Position numbers and translations under genes: made by a program
The notes under the pieces: generated by a model
The model's database searches: none
Told to the model about the DNA's origin: nothing
The model's input: only the letters and a program-made list of their open reading frames with translations
Origin: a virus
IMG/VR virus record: IMGVR_UViG_3300049479_000160
Coordinates: 1 to 21,528 of that record
Direction: 5' to 3' (one strand)
Length of the DNA: 21,528 nucleotides
In this document: positions 6,823-14,687 of the stretch, one piece after another
How the letters are laid out: every line of letters begins with the position of its first letter
How positions within the stretch are numbered: the stretch's first letter is position 1

Positions 6823-7182
6823 TTAGGAAAGAGTTTTACCTGCAAATCCTTGAAGTGCTTGTCCATATTGTGGACCATAAAACATACCAGCGTTAGCTAG
6901 ACCGCCCATATTTCCAACCGCCCCAGGAAGATTGCTTGAGCCTGGGATTCCAGCCAGGGGGAAAGGTTGCGGCCCAGGGGTATTTAGCCGTCGGTAGTAA
7001 TCTTCGAGATCCTGAGGGCGATCATCAAATTTTTTCAGGTCCTCCAATTGTTCACGTGGCATCCCTTTGAAAGGATTACGTGGGCCGATTGTAAAACTTG
7101 GACTTCCGGCAAGTAAGTTGTTCATTGCCCCAACATTTCCTACTGCCCCGGCAATATTTGATTCTCCAGAAAGATTAAGCAT
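6823..7182 (-). CDS. Unknown small Gly/Pro-rich protein with an internal repeat
   Basis: 119 residues, with AAGAGATAG before ATG 7182. Two related segments, NIAGAVGNVGAMNNLLAG near the N-terminus and NLPGAVGNMGGLANAG near residue 85, flank a polar middle with EQLEDLKKFDDRPQDLEDYY. There is no membrane helix long enough to be convincing. It lies 32 nt upstream of the portal gene and is presumably co-transcribed, so a minor head or neck role is possible. No family recognised. Confidence 0.65.
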   Translation of the reverse strand: MLNLSGESNIAGAVGNVGAMNNLLAGSPSFTIGPRNPFKGMPREQLEDLKKFDDRPQDLEDYYRRLNTPGPQPFPLAGIPGSSNLPGAVGNMGGLANAGMFYGPQYGQALQGFAGKTLS

Positions 7183-7205
7183 TTTACTATCTCTTTTTAA
7201 GTATT

Positions 7206-7388
7206 CTACTCTTCTATAACTTCGTAGCCACTAGGGTCATTGACTTTACTCAAAATAATCCCATTACTCCTGACATCCCAGTTAAGAACGTCACCCTCTT
7301 GCCAACCTAAGTCTTCGATGACTTCTTCGGGCAATGTGATAAACGGATCTCCGTTCTCGTCCTCTTGGACCTCAAGGATGTAACTCAT
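7206..7388 (-). CDS. AbrB-like small protein
   Basis: 60 residues. The core PFITLPEEVIEDLGWQEGDV followed by LNWDVRSNGIILSKV matches the swapped-hairpin AbrB/MazE fold: a short beta strand, the LPEEVIEDLGWQEGD helix-turn, then two strands. Members of this fold bind DNA as dimers or act as antitoxins, and phages often carry single-domain copies of unknown role. The ATG at 7388 overlaps the preceding stop by ATGA, which suggests translational coupling. No toxin gene is adjacent. Confidence 0.65.
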   Translation of the reverse strand: MSYILEVQEDENGDPFITLPEEVIEDLGWQEGDVLNWDVRSNGIILSKVNDPSGYEVIEE

Positions 7389-7681
7389 TTGGACTCAAGT
7401 AATTTCTCCATTAGTTTATCAAGTTTATTATTGATTTGATTGAAGTTATCATGCATTTGTTGGATCTCTCTCAGGAAGTCTACCTTAAGAACGTATTCCA
7501 AAGGCATTCGTTTTAAGTCGTCTTCCAAAACGTCAATCCTTCGTTTCTGTGATCCAATGTAGCTGAACGCCTGTTGTATTTGGTCGTTTTGCCGACCCAG
7601 GATTTTACCTGCGACCCAGCTGCCACCAGTAACAGCAGATACAACGGCTGTTAAGCCAATGGCAATATATTCTGGACCCAC
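7385..7681 (-). CDS. Small membrane-anchored coiled-coil protein
   Basis: 98 residues. Residues about 4-28 (YIAIGLTAVVSAVTGGSWVA) form one hydrophobic segment, followed by a basic turn and a long heptad-rich coiled coil (residues 35-98, with REIQQMHDNFNQINNKLDKL). One N-terminal membrane helix plus a cytoplasmic or periplasmic coil could fit a holin, a spanin-like protein or a membrane-linked virion factor; nothing distinguishes these. It lies between the large terminase and portal genes and overlaps the next gene by 4 nt. Confidence 0.6.
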   Translation of the reverse strand: MGPEYIAIGLTAVVSAVTGGSWVAGKILGRQNDQIQQAFSYIGSQKRRIDVLEDDLKRMPLEYVLKVDFLREIQQMHDNFNQINNKLDKLMEKLLESK

Positions 7682-7714
7682 GACTTAGCGTTAACTTTTT
7701 TCTTATTCTAAAGT

Positions 7715-9241
7715 TTAGTAATCAAGATGCAACTGACCTTTTCTTGCTAAACCGTTAACAAGCCAAACAAGTGCGTCTGCGCAGTCATCATGACTACTTA
7801 CACCGAAATTTGTGAGTTCCTCGAAGAGATTTGTGAAGTTCCGATAGCGATTGAAGATGATTTTGCGATCTTCAAACATGCCCATGATTCCACGGAATCT
7901 TGCAAGCTTGTCTGCACGGAAGCCTTTGATTGGGTGCCAAATCAGATTGTAGAGACCTTCGTTGTTCAAGCAAACTCTTTTGAAATCGGCCTCTAGGGAA
8001 GCCTGGTACTGAACTGCCTCACTCCAGATATCACACGTTGAATAAGTCGGAAAGTAATGTCCGTTATCATCTCGACCAAGAATAGACCAATCATTAAGCA
8101 ATTCTTTTAATGCGTCTAGTTTTTCAAGGTTACCCATCACTCGAATCCGGCGATAATCAATCACATGAACCTGGTCTCCAATGCGGCCACCAAGAATCAT
8201 CACCGTGTAATCGTTCTTTTCTTTTGTACCAGCAGAAAGGTCAACCCCAACTCCAAGCGTATCAAACTCGGTAGCTATCTCCGCTTTAACAATCAGCTCT
8301 GGTGCCAAGGATAGCTCGTTCTGCCTGACGATTTGATTCATGTACTGGAACGAAAAAGCAATAGGAGCTTGTCGTTTCTTTTCCTTTAGATAATCCAATG
8401 ACCACATCTCAGGCCAGTACGATTTTTCTTCTCCTGTCTTTGGATCATTTTGGATTGCGGAAAGAACGATCTGCATCCAATTGTTTTGTTTGTTGAAAGT
8501 GGTTGAGTGAATATCATCGTGACGAAATCGCGTGCCAAGGCAGATAGCCCTGCCACCCTCAAACATCGTGGGGGCAATCACCGCATTCCAGTTTTCCTGC
8601 ATCTGTTTTCTGATGTCAGGATTAGAGATGTCCGCTGAGCTCTTAATGGCGTCATCAATGATCACAAGATGCGATCGTTTGGATGTCACCGAACCTTTAA
8701 GGCCAGCAGCACAAAGAGTGAACTGCTCATCACCTGTTGTGTCGATGCCAGCAAAACGATGGTCAATCGACCAGTACTCATTGCTCGTGACATTCTTCAT
8801 TAAACGAACCGTAGGGAAAACCTCTTGGTAACGTTTGCTTTCAATGATGCGTTTGATTGTTGCTGACTTAGAACGGGCAATGTCAACCGTATAGGACAAA
8901 TAAAGGATCTGCAGCGGCTTCTTGGCTGCAGTATGTACACCAATTGCCCACGCGGTGAATAAACCAAGGACTGTACTTTTAGCTGAGCCCCTTGGTGCCA
9001 GGAGATCGATATTCGGGCCTGCAATTTTGGTTAAACAGGAACTATCCCTTTCTGTTACGAAATGGCGATGCCACTCTTTGTGATGAGCAGCAGGAGGTTT
9101 ATCCGCCACATAATCACAGAAAAAACCAAAGTCTTCCCTTGCAGCTTCTAGATCTTTTAGGTTGCGTGGAACACGAATTTGCTGTTGTTTTGCTGCAGCT
9201 TTAGCGTTACGGCGGTAAGCGAGATGCGTATAGCTGGGCAC
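7715..9241 (-). CDS. terL: Terminase large subunit (packaging ATPase-nuclease)
   Basis: 508 residues. The ATPase domain has a Walker A-like LLAPRGSAKST (80-90), Walker B with catalytic acid HLVIIDDA (191-198) and a coupling-type motif CLGTRFRHDDI (235-244). The C-terminal RNase H-like nuclease has VGVDLSAG (331-338), CDIWSEAVQY (403-412) and SHDDCADALVWL (483-494), giving the expected acidic triad. The length is typical of the family. The enzyme docks on the portal, pumps DNA into the procapsid and cuts the concatemer. The first codon is GTG (9241) without a clear ribosome site; an in-frame TAA lies seven codons upstream, so little extension is possible. Confidence 0.95.
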   Translation of the reverse strand: MPSYTHLAYRRNAKAAAKQQQIRVPRNLKDLEAAREDFGFFCDYVADKPPAAHHKEWHRHFVTERDSSCLTKIAGPNIDLLAPRGSAKSTVLGLFTAWAIGVHTAAKKPLQILYLSYTVDIARSKSATIKRIIESKRYQEVFPTVRLMKNVTSNEYWSIDHRFAGIDTTGDEQFTLCAAGLKGSVTSKRSHLVIIDDAIKSSADISNPDIRKQMQENWNAVIAPTMFEGGRAICLGTRFRHDDIHSTTFNKQNNWMQIVLSAIQNDPKTGEEKSYWPEMWSLDYLKEKKRQAPIAFSFQYMNQIVRQNELSLAPELIVKAEIATEFDTLGVGVDLSAGTKEKNDYTVMILGGRIGDQVHVIDYRRIRVMGNLEKLDALKELLNDWSILGRDDNGHYFPTYSTCDIWSEAVQYQASLEADFKRVCLNNEGLYNLIWHPIKGFRADKLARFRGIMGMFEDRKIIFNRYRNFTNLFEELTNFGVSSHDDCADALVWLVNGLARKGQLHLDY

Positions 9242-9271
9242 AACAATAAAGCAGTGTTATCAAATACTACT

Positions 9272-9433
9272 CTATTTGTCAGTATCTTTGTTTTTCTGTT
9301 CTTTGTATTTACGCGCTTTATCTAACGCAGCCTTACGCTTTTCTTTATCGGACATCTCTGTCCCGTCTTCTTTCTTTGCTTCTTTCTTTTTAAAGTGCTC
9401 CAGGAGCTCAGGAGGCATTTTATTCTTAGCCAT
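9272..9433 (-). CDS. Tiny Lys/Glu-rich protein
   Basis: 53 residues from ATG 9433 (MAKNKMPPELLEHFKKKEAK) to TAG at 9272. More than a third of the residues are Lys, Glu or Asp, and the middle (MSDKEKRKAALDKARKYKEQ) is predicted helical. It lies 6 nt after the preceding stop and 30 nt before the terminase gene. Similar short charged proteins occur in phage late operons, but the function is unknown. No strong ribosome site is visible, so coupling to the upstream gene is likely. Confidence 0.6.
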   Translation of the reverse strand: MAKNKMPPELLEHFKKKEAKKEDGTEMSDKEKRKAALDKARKYKEQKNKDTDK

Positions 9434-9439
9434 GTTTAA

Positions 9440-9643
9440 TCAGTAACGACGCGAACGACCAGGGCCAAACTCAATACCTTCTTGTGGACTACGGGATTGT
9501 GCTTGTTGTTGCGAAAAAGCAGGGCTTGGTTCCCTGTTTGGAAACATTGAAGCTTTACCAGCTTGATTCAAGACGTTTTCTTGCCTGCTACGAATAGCCT
9601 GCCTTTCCATTGGAACCGAAAGATTTCCTGTTTTTGCGCCCAT
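9440..9643 (-). CDS. Unknown 67-residue Gln/Arg/Ser-rich protein
   Basis: The frame begins ATG GGC GCA at 9643 with only a weak AAGAA upstream. The product is polar and probably disordered, ends in EFGPGRSRRY, and has no membrane segment. It lies 34 nt after the probable small terminase and 6 nt before the next tiny gene, so it looks like part of the packaging operon. No family recognised. Confidence 0.55.
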   Translation of the reverse strand: MGAKTGNLSVPMERQAIRSRQENVLNQAGKASMFPNREPSPAFSQQQAQSRSPQEGIEFGPGRSRRY

Positions 9644-9677
9644 AAAAAACGATATTCTTATAAAGATTTTAAAAGAA

Positions 9678-10295
9678 CTACTCTTCTAATTGCATACGAG
9701 CCCAAACGCTCATGGACGCTTCTTCCAGGGGGATCTCGATAGGGTCGTCCTTAAAGATAAACATCAGTTCGCGGATGGCACGGTCAGCGCCAGCCATCAA
9801 TAAGCCCCTACGGTCCTTGACGGTTGTGAACTTTTCAATTTGGTCGATATGACCACGGATTTCTTTTTGCATGGAAGCAATGCGTGCAACACCCGCATCA
9901 CGCTTGACCACGCCATTTTCTACGTCTTCACGGAGCTTTCGGACATCCTCTTGCATCTCGTCGATCTCATACAAGAGTTTTTTGCGGTGGTCCGCCTTCT
10001 TGTAATTGTCTTTGACCCAGAGCTCGCAAGCTGTTACTGTCCCCTTGTAGCCAAGGAAACGTGAGTAGAGATAGATCTCAATCAGAGAATAGTTATCTTT
10101 TGCAAAAGCACAAAAAGATTCCTGAGTTGCAGAATCAAGGTTCTCAACCCAAGTATCAAATAACTCAATATCGATAAGCTCGTTGGGCCTGACCGTAATC
10201 TCTTTCTTCGTCTTTCTGCTTGAACTGCTGTTGTTGTTCGGCAGAGGAGCGGGATTCTTCAGCGCCTTTACCGATGGTTTCACGTTCTTGTTCAC
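9678..10295 (-). CDS. Probable terminase small subunit
   Basis: 205 residues from GTG 10295, chosen because GGAGA lies 7 nt upstream; the frame is also open to GTG 10337, which would add 14 residues. The N-terminus is basic and Ser/Asn-rich, as in a flexible DNA-binding arm. A helical domain follows (ELIDIELFDTWVENLDSATQ onward), then a long coiled coil (about residues 105-165, KLLYEIDEMQEDVRKLREDV) and an acidic tail. Small terminases are rings of about 150-220 residues with an N-terminal DNA-binding part and a helical oligomerisation core, encoded just before the large subunit, as here. The family match is by layout, not motif. The start overlaps the previous gene by about 130 nt in another frame. 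Confidence 0.5.
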   Translation of the reverse strand: MNKNVKPSVKALKNPAPLPNNNSSSSRKTKKEITVRPNELIDIELFDTWVENLDSATQESFCAFAKDNYSLIEIYLYSRFLGYKGTVTACELWVKDNYKKADHRKKLLYEIDEMQEDVRKLREDVENGVVKRDAGVARIASMQKEIRGHIDQIEKFTTVKDRRGLLMAGADRAIRELMFIFKDDPIEIPLEEASMSVWARMQLEE

Positions 10296-10413
10296 CAGCA
10301 GTCTCCATTTTTTTCTTTGAGAATTCGTAAGCCACACCAGCAGCTTGGCGGTACTTATCTAGATCAAACCAATCATCAACATCGGTTTGTCCAGGGGGGA
10401 CACTACTGGTCAT
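10165..10413 (-). CDS. 82-residue protein, distant third member of a small paralogous set
   Basis: Starts at ATG 10413 with no strong ribosome site. Its N-terminus (MTSSVPPGQTDVDDWFDLDK, then YRQ) resembles that of the two 54-residue genes just upstream (APNDDYFDINKFEQ), sharing the DD-aromatic-FD-hydrophobic-N/D-K-aromatic pattern. The rest is Glu/Gln/Lys-rich and helical, ending in QAQRAYRY. The 3' part overlaps the start of the probable small terminase in another frame. The function is unknown. Confidence 0.55.
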   Translation of the reverse strand: MTSSVPPGQTDVDDWFDLDKYRQAAGVAYEFSKKKMETAGEQERETIGKGAEESRSSAEQQQQFKQKDEERDYGQAQRAYRY

Positions 10414-10438
10414 GGCTTATAAATCTTAAAAGAAAAAA

Positions 10439-10603
10439 TCAAAAGTTGCTCATCATGGAAGCAAGACCCTGAGCATAGATGTCACGGCGACCTTCCAAAG
10501 ATTTTTGGCGTTGTTGACGACCCTTAGAACCTTCGAGCCGCTCAAGAAGCTGCTCGAATTTATTGATATCAAAATAATCGTCGTTGGGGGCAATGTTCGT
10601 CAT
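10439..10603 (-). CDS. 54-residue protein, tandem copy B
   Basis: ATG 10603 to TGA 10439. The product begins MTNIAPNDDYFDINKFEQLL and ends GLASMMSNF. It differs from the gene immediately upstream at only four of 54 positions (N3/D, I4/T, E21/Q, G38/S), so it is a recent tandem duplicate. The protein is helical and charged, with RLEGSKGRQQRQKSLEGRRD in the middle. Only 5 nt separate it from the other copy, with no ribosome site, so translation is probably coupled. Too short for many ORF cut-offs but clearly conserved. Confidence 0.75.
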   Translation of the reverse strand: MTNIAPNDDYFDINKFEQLLERLEGSKGRQQRQKSLEGRRDIYAQGLASMMSNF

Positions 10604-10608
10604 GGTTA

Positions 10609-10773
10609 TCAGAAGTTAGACATCATCGAAGCAAGGCCTTGAGCGTAAATGTCACGGCGGCTTTCCAGGGATTTTTGGCGTTGTTGACGACCCTTAGAAC
10701 CTTCAAGCCGCTGGAGGAGCTGCTCAAATTTATTGATATCAAAATAATCGTCGTTGGGAGCGGTGTCCGTCAT
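10609..10773 (-). CDS. 54-residue protein, tandem copy A
   Basis: ATG 10773 to TGA 10609, with a weak GAG 9 nt upstream. The product begins MTDTAPNDDYFDINKFEQLL and ends GLASMMSNF. See copy B for the comparison. Most base differences between the copies fall at third codon positions (CTC/CTT, GGC/GGT), which shows that both have been under selection as coding sequences. The function is unknown; the position between ejection-type proteins and the terminase suggests a virion or packaging role. Confidence 0.75.
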   Translation of the reverse strand: MTDTAPNDDYFDINKFEQLLQRLEGSKGRQQRQKSLESRRDIYAQGLASMMSNF

Positions 10774-10817
10774 TCGGTTAACTCAATAACTAAAGTAATT
10801 ATATCAAACACATTCCA

Positions 10818-11714
10818 TCAAGAGAATGAGAATGATCCGATAAGTTGCTGATAAATAGAACCTTGGCTCTTAATTTTTGCCAACTCTTTCTCACCCTCGT
10901 TCTTCAGTTTTTGAGTTTCTTTGTCAATCTCTCCCTGAAGATTTGTCAAACCAGCACTGTAAAGGTACTTGCGCGTGTCACGAATATTTTGCTGTTGTTC
11001 TTCAATCTCAGCAGGCGTACCAGTAAAGGAGGCCCCAAAGTCAGGTGTCGTGACTTTAGTGCGACCTTCAAGACCTTCAGCGTACTGAGGCAGAAGATTA
11101 GAAGCGAAATTAAAAGTACGTTGCCCTGTCTTCTTACCTTTCTCGTCAACACCTTGTTTGCCAAACATGGTGTCATAATAATTGTCTAGATAGCTTTGAT
11201 TAAACTTATCTTGATATTCAGAACCTTTAACAAGAGAGTCTTTAAGGTCTTGAACAGAACTGTAATAACCTTGTTGGAAGCGCTCCAGAGCTTTGCCTTT
11301 TTCTTCTTCCGTGGCTTGGCGACCAAGTAATTCTTCGTACGCTGCTGATACTCCCGTGGCACGGCGTCCAGGAAGAAGTTCTTCTGTATAGATCTTTGTA
11401 AGATCTGCAATTTCCGACTCAGGGGGAGTTAAATCGTACTTCGCTGCATAATCACGAAGTTGGCCGGTTGCGTCACCATAAGTAATGAGACCCTGCCGAA
11501 GCTGAGATTCAATCCCAGATCTCAAACCCCCATAACCAGCTTGTGCTGAGGCTTTACGTGCTTGTTCTTTTGCTGCTGCTTCTGCTTTTTCATTTGCAGC
11601 GCGTTGTTCAGCAAGTGTTTCTTTTTGCTGTTGATATTGAAGATACTTCTCAAAAGTATCATCTTTTTCAATATTGGGAGCTTTGTATTCAACCCTAGTT
11701 CCACCACCGCCCAT
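10818..11714 (-). CDS. Unknown coiled-coil virion-type protein
   Basis: 298 residues, with AGGAG overlapping the upstream stop 8 nt before ATG 11714. It opens with MGGGGTRVEYKAPNIEKDD. Residues about 20-60 are a Gln/Glu/Ala-rich helix, the middle carries helical units (EELLGRQATEEEKGKALERF), and the last 60 residues form another coiled coil. The weakly repeated pattern around residues 125-165 resembles DUF4214-like helical repeats (YEELLGR, then FQQGYYSS), but this is tentative. It belongs to the run of large proteins before the terminase genes, probably internal virion or tail proteins. Confidence 0.6.
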   Translation of the reverse strand: MGGGGTRVEYKAPNIEKDDTFEKYLQYQQQKETLAEQRAANEKAEAAAKEQARKASAQAGYGGLRSGIESQLRQGLITYGDATGQLRDYAAKYDLTPPESEIADLTKIYTEELLPGRRATGVSAAYEELLGRQATEEEKGKALERFQQGYYSSVQDLKDSLVKGSEYQDKFNQSYLDNYYDTMFGKQGVDEKGKKTGQRTFNFASNLLPQYAEGLEGRTKVTTPDFGASFTGTPAEIEEQQQNIRDTRKYLYSAGLTNLQGEIDKETQKLKNEGEKELAKIKSQGSIYQQLIGSFSFS

Positions 11715-11724
11715 GATTTAACTC

Positions 11725-12339
11725 CTATACAAAATAAGTACTAACTTCTTGCGGAGCAATGCGACCAAACATTCCCGCCATTTGAGCTTGTTTCTCAGCA
11801 AAAGTTCTTTTTAACGCTTCACGATTTTCACGTTGTCGCGACTCACGAGCTTCAGCGGATTCAGTAAGACCAAATTGACGTCGAGCACGTTCAGTATCCA
11901 AAGCTAGTTGCCGCTCTCCCAGTGGACCTGCCGCAAACATTTCTGCTTCGCGCTGACGACCAAACTCAAGGTCAGGAGCAGTGGTGCTTTGGAAAATACG
12001 GCTACCAAGCTCAGCGCCCATCTGGCCTTTTGCTTGTTCACGACCAAGCATTGTTTGCCATTTCAGCTGATCTGCCGCAGCAGCCATCTGAGCATTGGCA
12101 ATATTAGCTCGAGTCTTATTTGCTTCGCTAGCACCAAAAAGATTTGCGCCAATATTGAGAGCACCTAAGCCTAGAGTAACTGGATCAAAAGCCATTCCTC
12201 CTCCTTTGCCAATACCACCAAGTTCTTTAGATGAGTCTAATCCAATTGTTTTTCCAAGGTCAAATTTACCGCTAAAAGAATCTGCAATGCTAGGCATTGA
12301 AGATGAACCAAAAGCAGAAGACCACTTTGGAAAAGCCAT
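11725..12339 (-). CDS. Probable internal virion protein (T7 gp14-like layout)
   Basis: 204 residues. ATG 12339 overlaps the preceding TAA (TAATG), so translation is coupled. A hydrophobic Gly/Ala segment (MAFDPVTLGLGALNIGANLF, about residues 50-70) is followed by a long Gln/Ala/Glu/Arg-rich helix with repeated heptads to the C-terminus. One amphipathic membrane-active segment plus a helical arm is the arrangement of small ejection proteins that form a channel in the host envelope. This is inferred from layout only; no diagnostic motif is present. Confidence 0.6.
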   Translation of the reverse strand: MAFPKWSSAFGSSSMPSIADSFSGKFDLGKTIGLDSSKELGGIGKGGGMAFDPVTLGLGALNIGANLFGASEANKTRANIANAQMAAAADQLKWQTMLGREQAKGQMGAELGSRIFQSTTAPDLEFGRQREAEMFAAGPLGERQLALDTERARRQFGLTESAEARESRQRENREALKRTFAEKQAQMAGMFGRIAPQEVSTYFV

Positions 12340-12770
12340 TAGCTAAAATAACGGTTTGGGGTATAGCTATAGCTGCCGCGATCAAAACGAGTTAATGAGG
12401 GAATGTTTTGAGCACCTTGCGTCATGATATTGGCGATGTTTGCTGCACCTTGTGCGGCGATAATACCTGGAGTAGTTACTGCGCTCATGATTGTTCCAGG
12501 TAGATCAAACAACGCTTTATACTTAGCGGCTTCTTTCATCCGTTCTCTATCGAACGAAAGTTGATCTTCAAGAATTTGTTTGCGATATAGCGGATCTCTT
12601 TCTTCTCTACGAATTTGAAGAATAGGATCAACTAAATCTTTTAATTCACTACCTTTGCCAGACTCAAGTCCTTTAGCAATAAAAGAACTAAGTTGATCAC
12701 CTTCTAAACCGAAATTTTTACCTTCGGTTAAAAGTAAACCATAATTTTTAGCGAATGTTGTTGCATCCAT
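12339..12770 (-). CDS. Unknown 143-residue protein with a hydrophobic segment
   Basis: ATG 12770 has AGGGG 6 nt upstream, overlapping the end of the previous gene. The first 90 residues are polar and helical (NYGLLLTEGKNFGLEGDQLS). Residues about 88-125 are hydrophobic and Ala/Ile/Thr-rich (SAVTTPGIIAAQGAANIANI), possibly membrane-active. The frame ends in TAA, which overlaps the next start. It belongs to the same coupled operon and is probably a virion or ejection component. Confidence 0.6.
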   Translation of the reverse strand: MDATTFAKNYGLLLTEGKNFGLEGDQLSSFIAKGLESGKGSELKDLVDPILQIRREERDPLYRKQILEDQLSFDRERMKEAAKYKALFDLPGTIMSAVTTPGIIAAQGAANIANIMTQGAQNIPSLTRFDRGSYSYTPNRYFS

Positions 12771-12772
12771 AA

Positions 12773-13582
12773 TTAACCCCTAGCTTGGAAGGCGGATTGC
12801 GCATAGGGATTAGCAGCGGTAAGCATCGTTCGTACAGTATCTCCAGCCTGTTGCTGTGCGCCACCTGCAAGCTGAGCCATATAACTTTGACGATTTAAAG
12901 CGCCTGTAATTTGACCGGTTTGTTGAGCAAGCTGCATAGTCCTTTGAAGCTCTGCATTACGCTGTTCATTTTGAATAGGTAGCATTTCTCGAGCAATATC
13001 AACTTGACTGCGTCCAGTAATTTTAGATAGCTGCTCAATTTTTGCGATATCATCATTTGTAAAACCGATGCCGGTACTACCCACGCCAGGGATCACGCTA
13101 GGAGATTGACCACGGGCCATTTCAGTACGTGCAGCGCCACCAGTCACAGCTTCTGCAGCACGGGCGACGCCACCGCCAACTGCACTAGCAACACCGCCAC
13201 CGATGCCACCACCCAGAAGGCCACCGGCCAGACGTACTGCGCCACCGAGAAGCTTGCCCTTTGTGCCACCACCCTGCTCAAGTCCTCTAGCGATACCACC
13301 AACGAGTTGAGAACCAAGGAGGCCGCCACCCAGTTCACCGACACCGCGAGCAATGTCACCACCCATTAAGCTACCGGTTGCATAAAGAGCTGGTGCCGCA
13401 AGACCAGCAACTTTTGCACCTGTTGGAGTTGCAATCTTATCAGCGCCAGTGCGACCAGCTTCACGCAGAGCATTAAGGAGTTGCTCAAATCCGCCAGGGC
13501 CTTGAACCGTTGTTTTAGCGTTAATTACTCCAAGTGGACTCGACGGTCCCATCATCGGATCCGTGGGGAATTGACCAATCAT
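12773..13582 (-). CDS. Gly-rich membrane-active virion-type protein
   Basis: 269 residues from ATG 13582. Residues about 55-150 are a long Gly/Ala/Val/Leu region with glycine-zipper spacing (LLGGAVRLAGGLLGGGIGGG, SLMGGDIARGVGELGGGLLG), able to form several short membrane or amphipathic helices. The C-terminal third is Gln/Arg-rich and helical (REMLPIQNEQRNAELQRTMQ). The glycine pattern resembles pore-forming or ejection proteins; lytic enzymes can be excluded for lack of catalytic motifs. It shares this property with the two genes upstream, suggesting a joint role in delivering DNA across the envelope. Confidence 0.6.
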   Translation of the reverse strand: MIGQFPTDPMMGPSSPLGVINAKTTVQGPGGFEQLLNALREAGRTGADKIATPTGAKVAGLAAPALYATGSLMGGDIARGVGELGGGLLGSQLVGGIARGLEQGGGTKGKLLGGAVRLAGGLLGGGIGGGVASAVGGGVARAAEAVTGGAARTEMARGQSPSVIPGVGSTGIGFTNDDIAKIEQLSKITGRSQVDIAREMLPIQNEQRNAELQRTMQLAQQTGQITGALNRQSYMAQLAGGAQQQAGDTVRTMLTAANPYAQSAFQARG

Positions 13583-13619
13583 TTTTGTACGATTTACTTA
13601 TTAATAGTATTTTATCAGT

Positions 13620-14687
13620 CTATACACCTGATTGGTATTCAAGTGTATCTGGCAAACGTTCTGGATTATTGTTTAGTGAAGCAATCGCTTTGTTGGTTAA
13701 ATTACCTGCAAGAGCACCAGCAAGTGATCCAGCCAGCGTAATACCCGCAGCACGACGTGTGGCACCAGGGACGCGACGCCTAATTTCTTGTGTTCCTCTC
13801 ATCTCAGTAATGACAGGGGGCTGAGATTTCATTGCACTACGCAGTGCTGTTGCACCACCTGCAAGAGCACCAACAGATTGAAGGCCAATTGGGAAGCCTA
13901 CAATTCGAGCTTCCGGTTCACCTTGTAAATTCTCTGGGGTGAACTTGACCAAACCAAGGCCAGTAATGCCTTTATCTTGGTAATAGTTCTTCATGTAATC
14001 CGAATAACGTTCTTTTGTGAGATCTGGAATATCTTCTTTAGCAGTCTCGTATTTCAAGGGGCGTCCTTGGCGTCCCAGGAACATGCGCTCAACAAGTTCA
14101 AGGCCAGGTTGTGTACTCTCACGACGATCTTCCGAACCTTCCTCTGCATAAGACTGAGCAAAACCTTTGGGCCGGAACAACTCTCCTGGATTTGTAATAT
14201 CAAAAACTCCAAGGGAAGCAGCCGTTGGTGCACCCACCATCAAACCAATTGTTGCTTTTTGTGTTGGATTTAGCATCTGATAGGAAGGACCAGCTGCTTT
14301 TTCAATAATGGTGTCTGCGATAGCCATCGGATGGTTGTAACGCCAATAAAGATGACGCGTTGAATCAGTCCCAACATCTGTTAATAGTCTGGCTGCATAT
14401 GCACCAAGGAATTCCTGCGGCGTGTCTTGGAGTGTAATTCCTTTAACTTCTGCGAGTTCTTTTTTGAACTTAGGACTAACAGTGCTGTAATTTGAAATTG
14501 AGCTAAGGATACGCTCACCGCTTTCATCGCGAAGCTCAGCGCGAGCCTGCGGAGACATTAACTCAACGCCAGCTTGGAAACCTTGCTTTACTTTTTGAGG
14601 AAACAGACCACCGATCCCTGCTAAAACATCTTGATAAACCTGTCCCAGGAATGATTGTGCTTTTTGTTTTTGTACTGGGGTTGCCAT
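13620..14687 (-). CDS. Large virion-type protein with C-terminal hydrophobic segments
   Basis: 355 residues. ATG 14687 shares two bases with the stop of the upstream gene (TAATG). The body is mixed alpha/beta and polar. Two Ala/Gly-rich hydrophobic segments lie near the C-terminus (GLQSVGALAGGATALRSAM, about residues 267-286; AAGITLAGSLAGALAGNLT, about 313-331). No enzymatic motif is visible; the segment FLGAYAARLLTDVGTDSTRH and a nearby RYNHP are the most distinctive landmarks. Probably an internal or tail protein of this coupled operon; family unknown. Confidence 0.6.
   Translation of the reverse strand: MATPVQKQKAQSFLGQVYQDVLAGIGGLFPQKVKQGFQAGVELMSPQARAELRDESGERILSSISNYSTVSPKFKKELAEVKGITLQDTPQEFLGAYAARLLTDVGTDSTRHLYWRYNHPMAIADTIIEKAAGPSYQMLNPTQKATIGLMVGAPTAASLGVFDITNPGELFRPKGFAQSYAEEGSEDRRESTQPGLELVERMFLGRQGRPLKYETAKEDIPDLTKERYSDYMKNYYQDKGITGLGLVKFTPENLQGEPEARIVGFPIGLQSVGALAGGATALRSAMKSQPPVITEMRGTQEIRRRVPGATRRAAGITLAGSLAGALAGNLTNKAIASLNNNPERLPDTLEYQSGV

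Larger units (their letters stand above)
10439..10773 (-). repeat. Tandem duplication of a 165-nt gene
   Basis: Two 165-nt units (10439-10603 and 10609-10773), separated by 5 nt, align without gaps over their full length and share long identical blocks, including the middle region encoding GSKGRQQRQKSL. Confidence 0.85.

Noticed and set aside
10439-10773. A CRISPR-like or short repeat array
   Set aside because: There are only two long units, both intact reading frames with third-position differences; it is a gene duplication.
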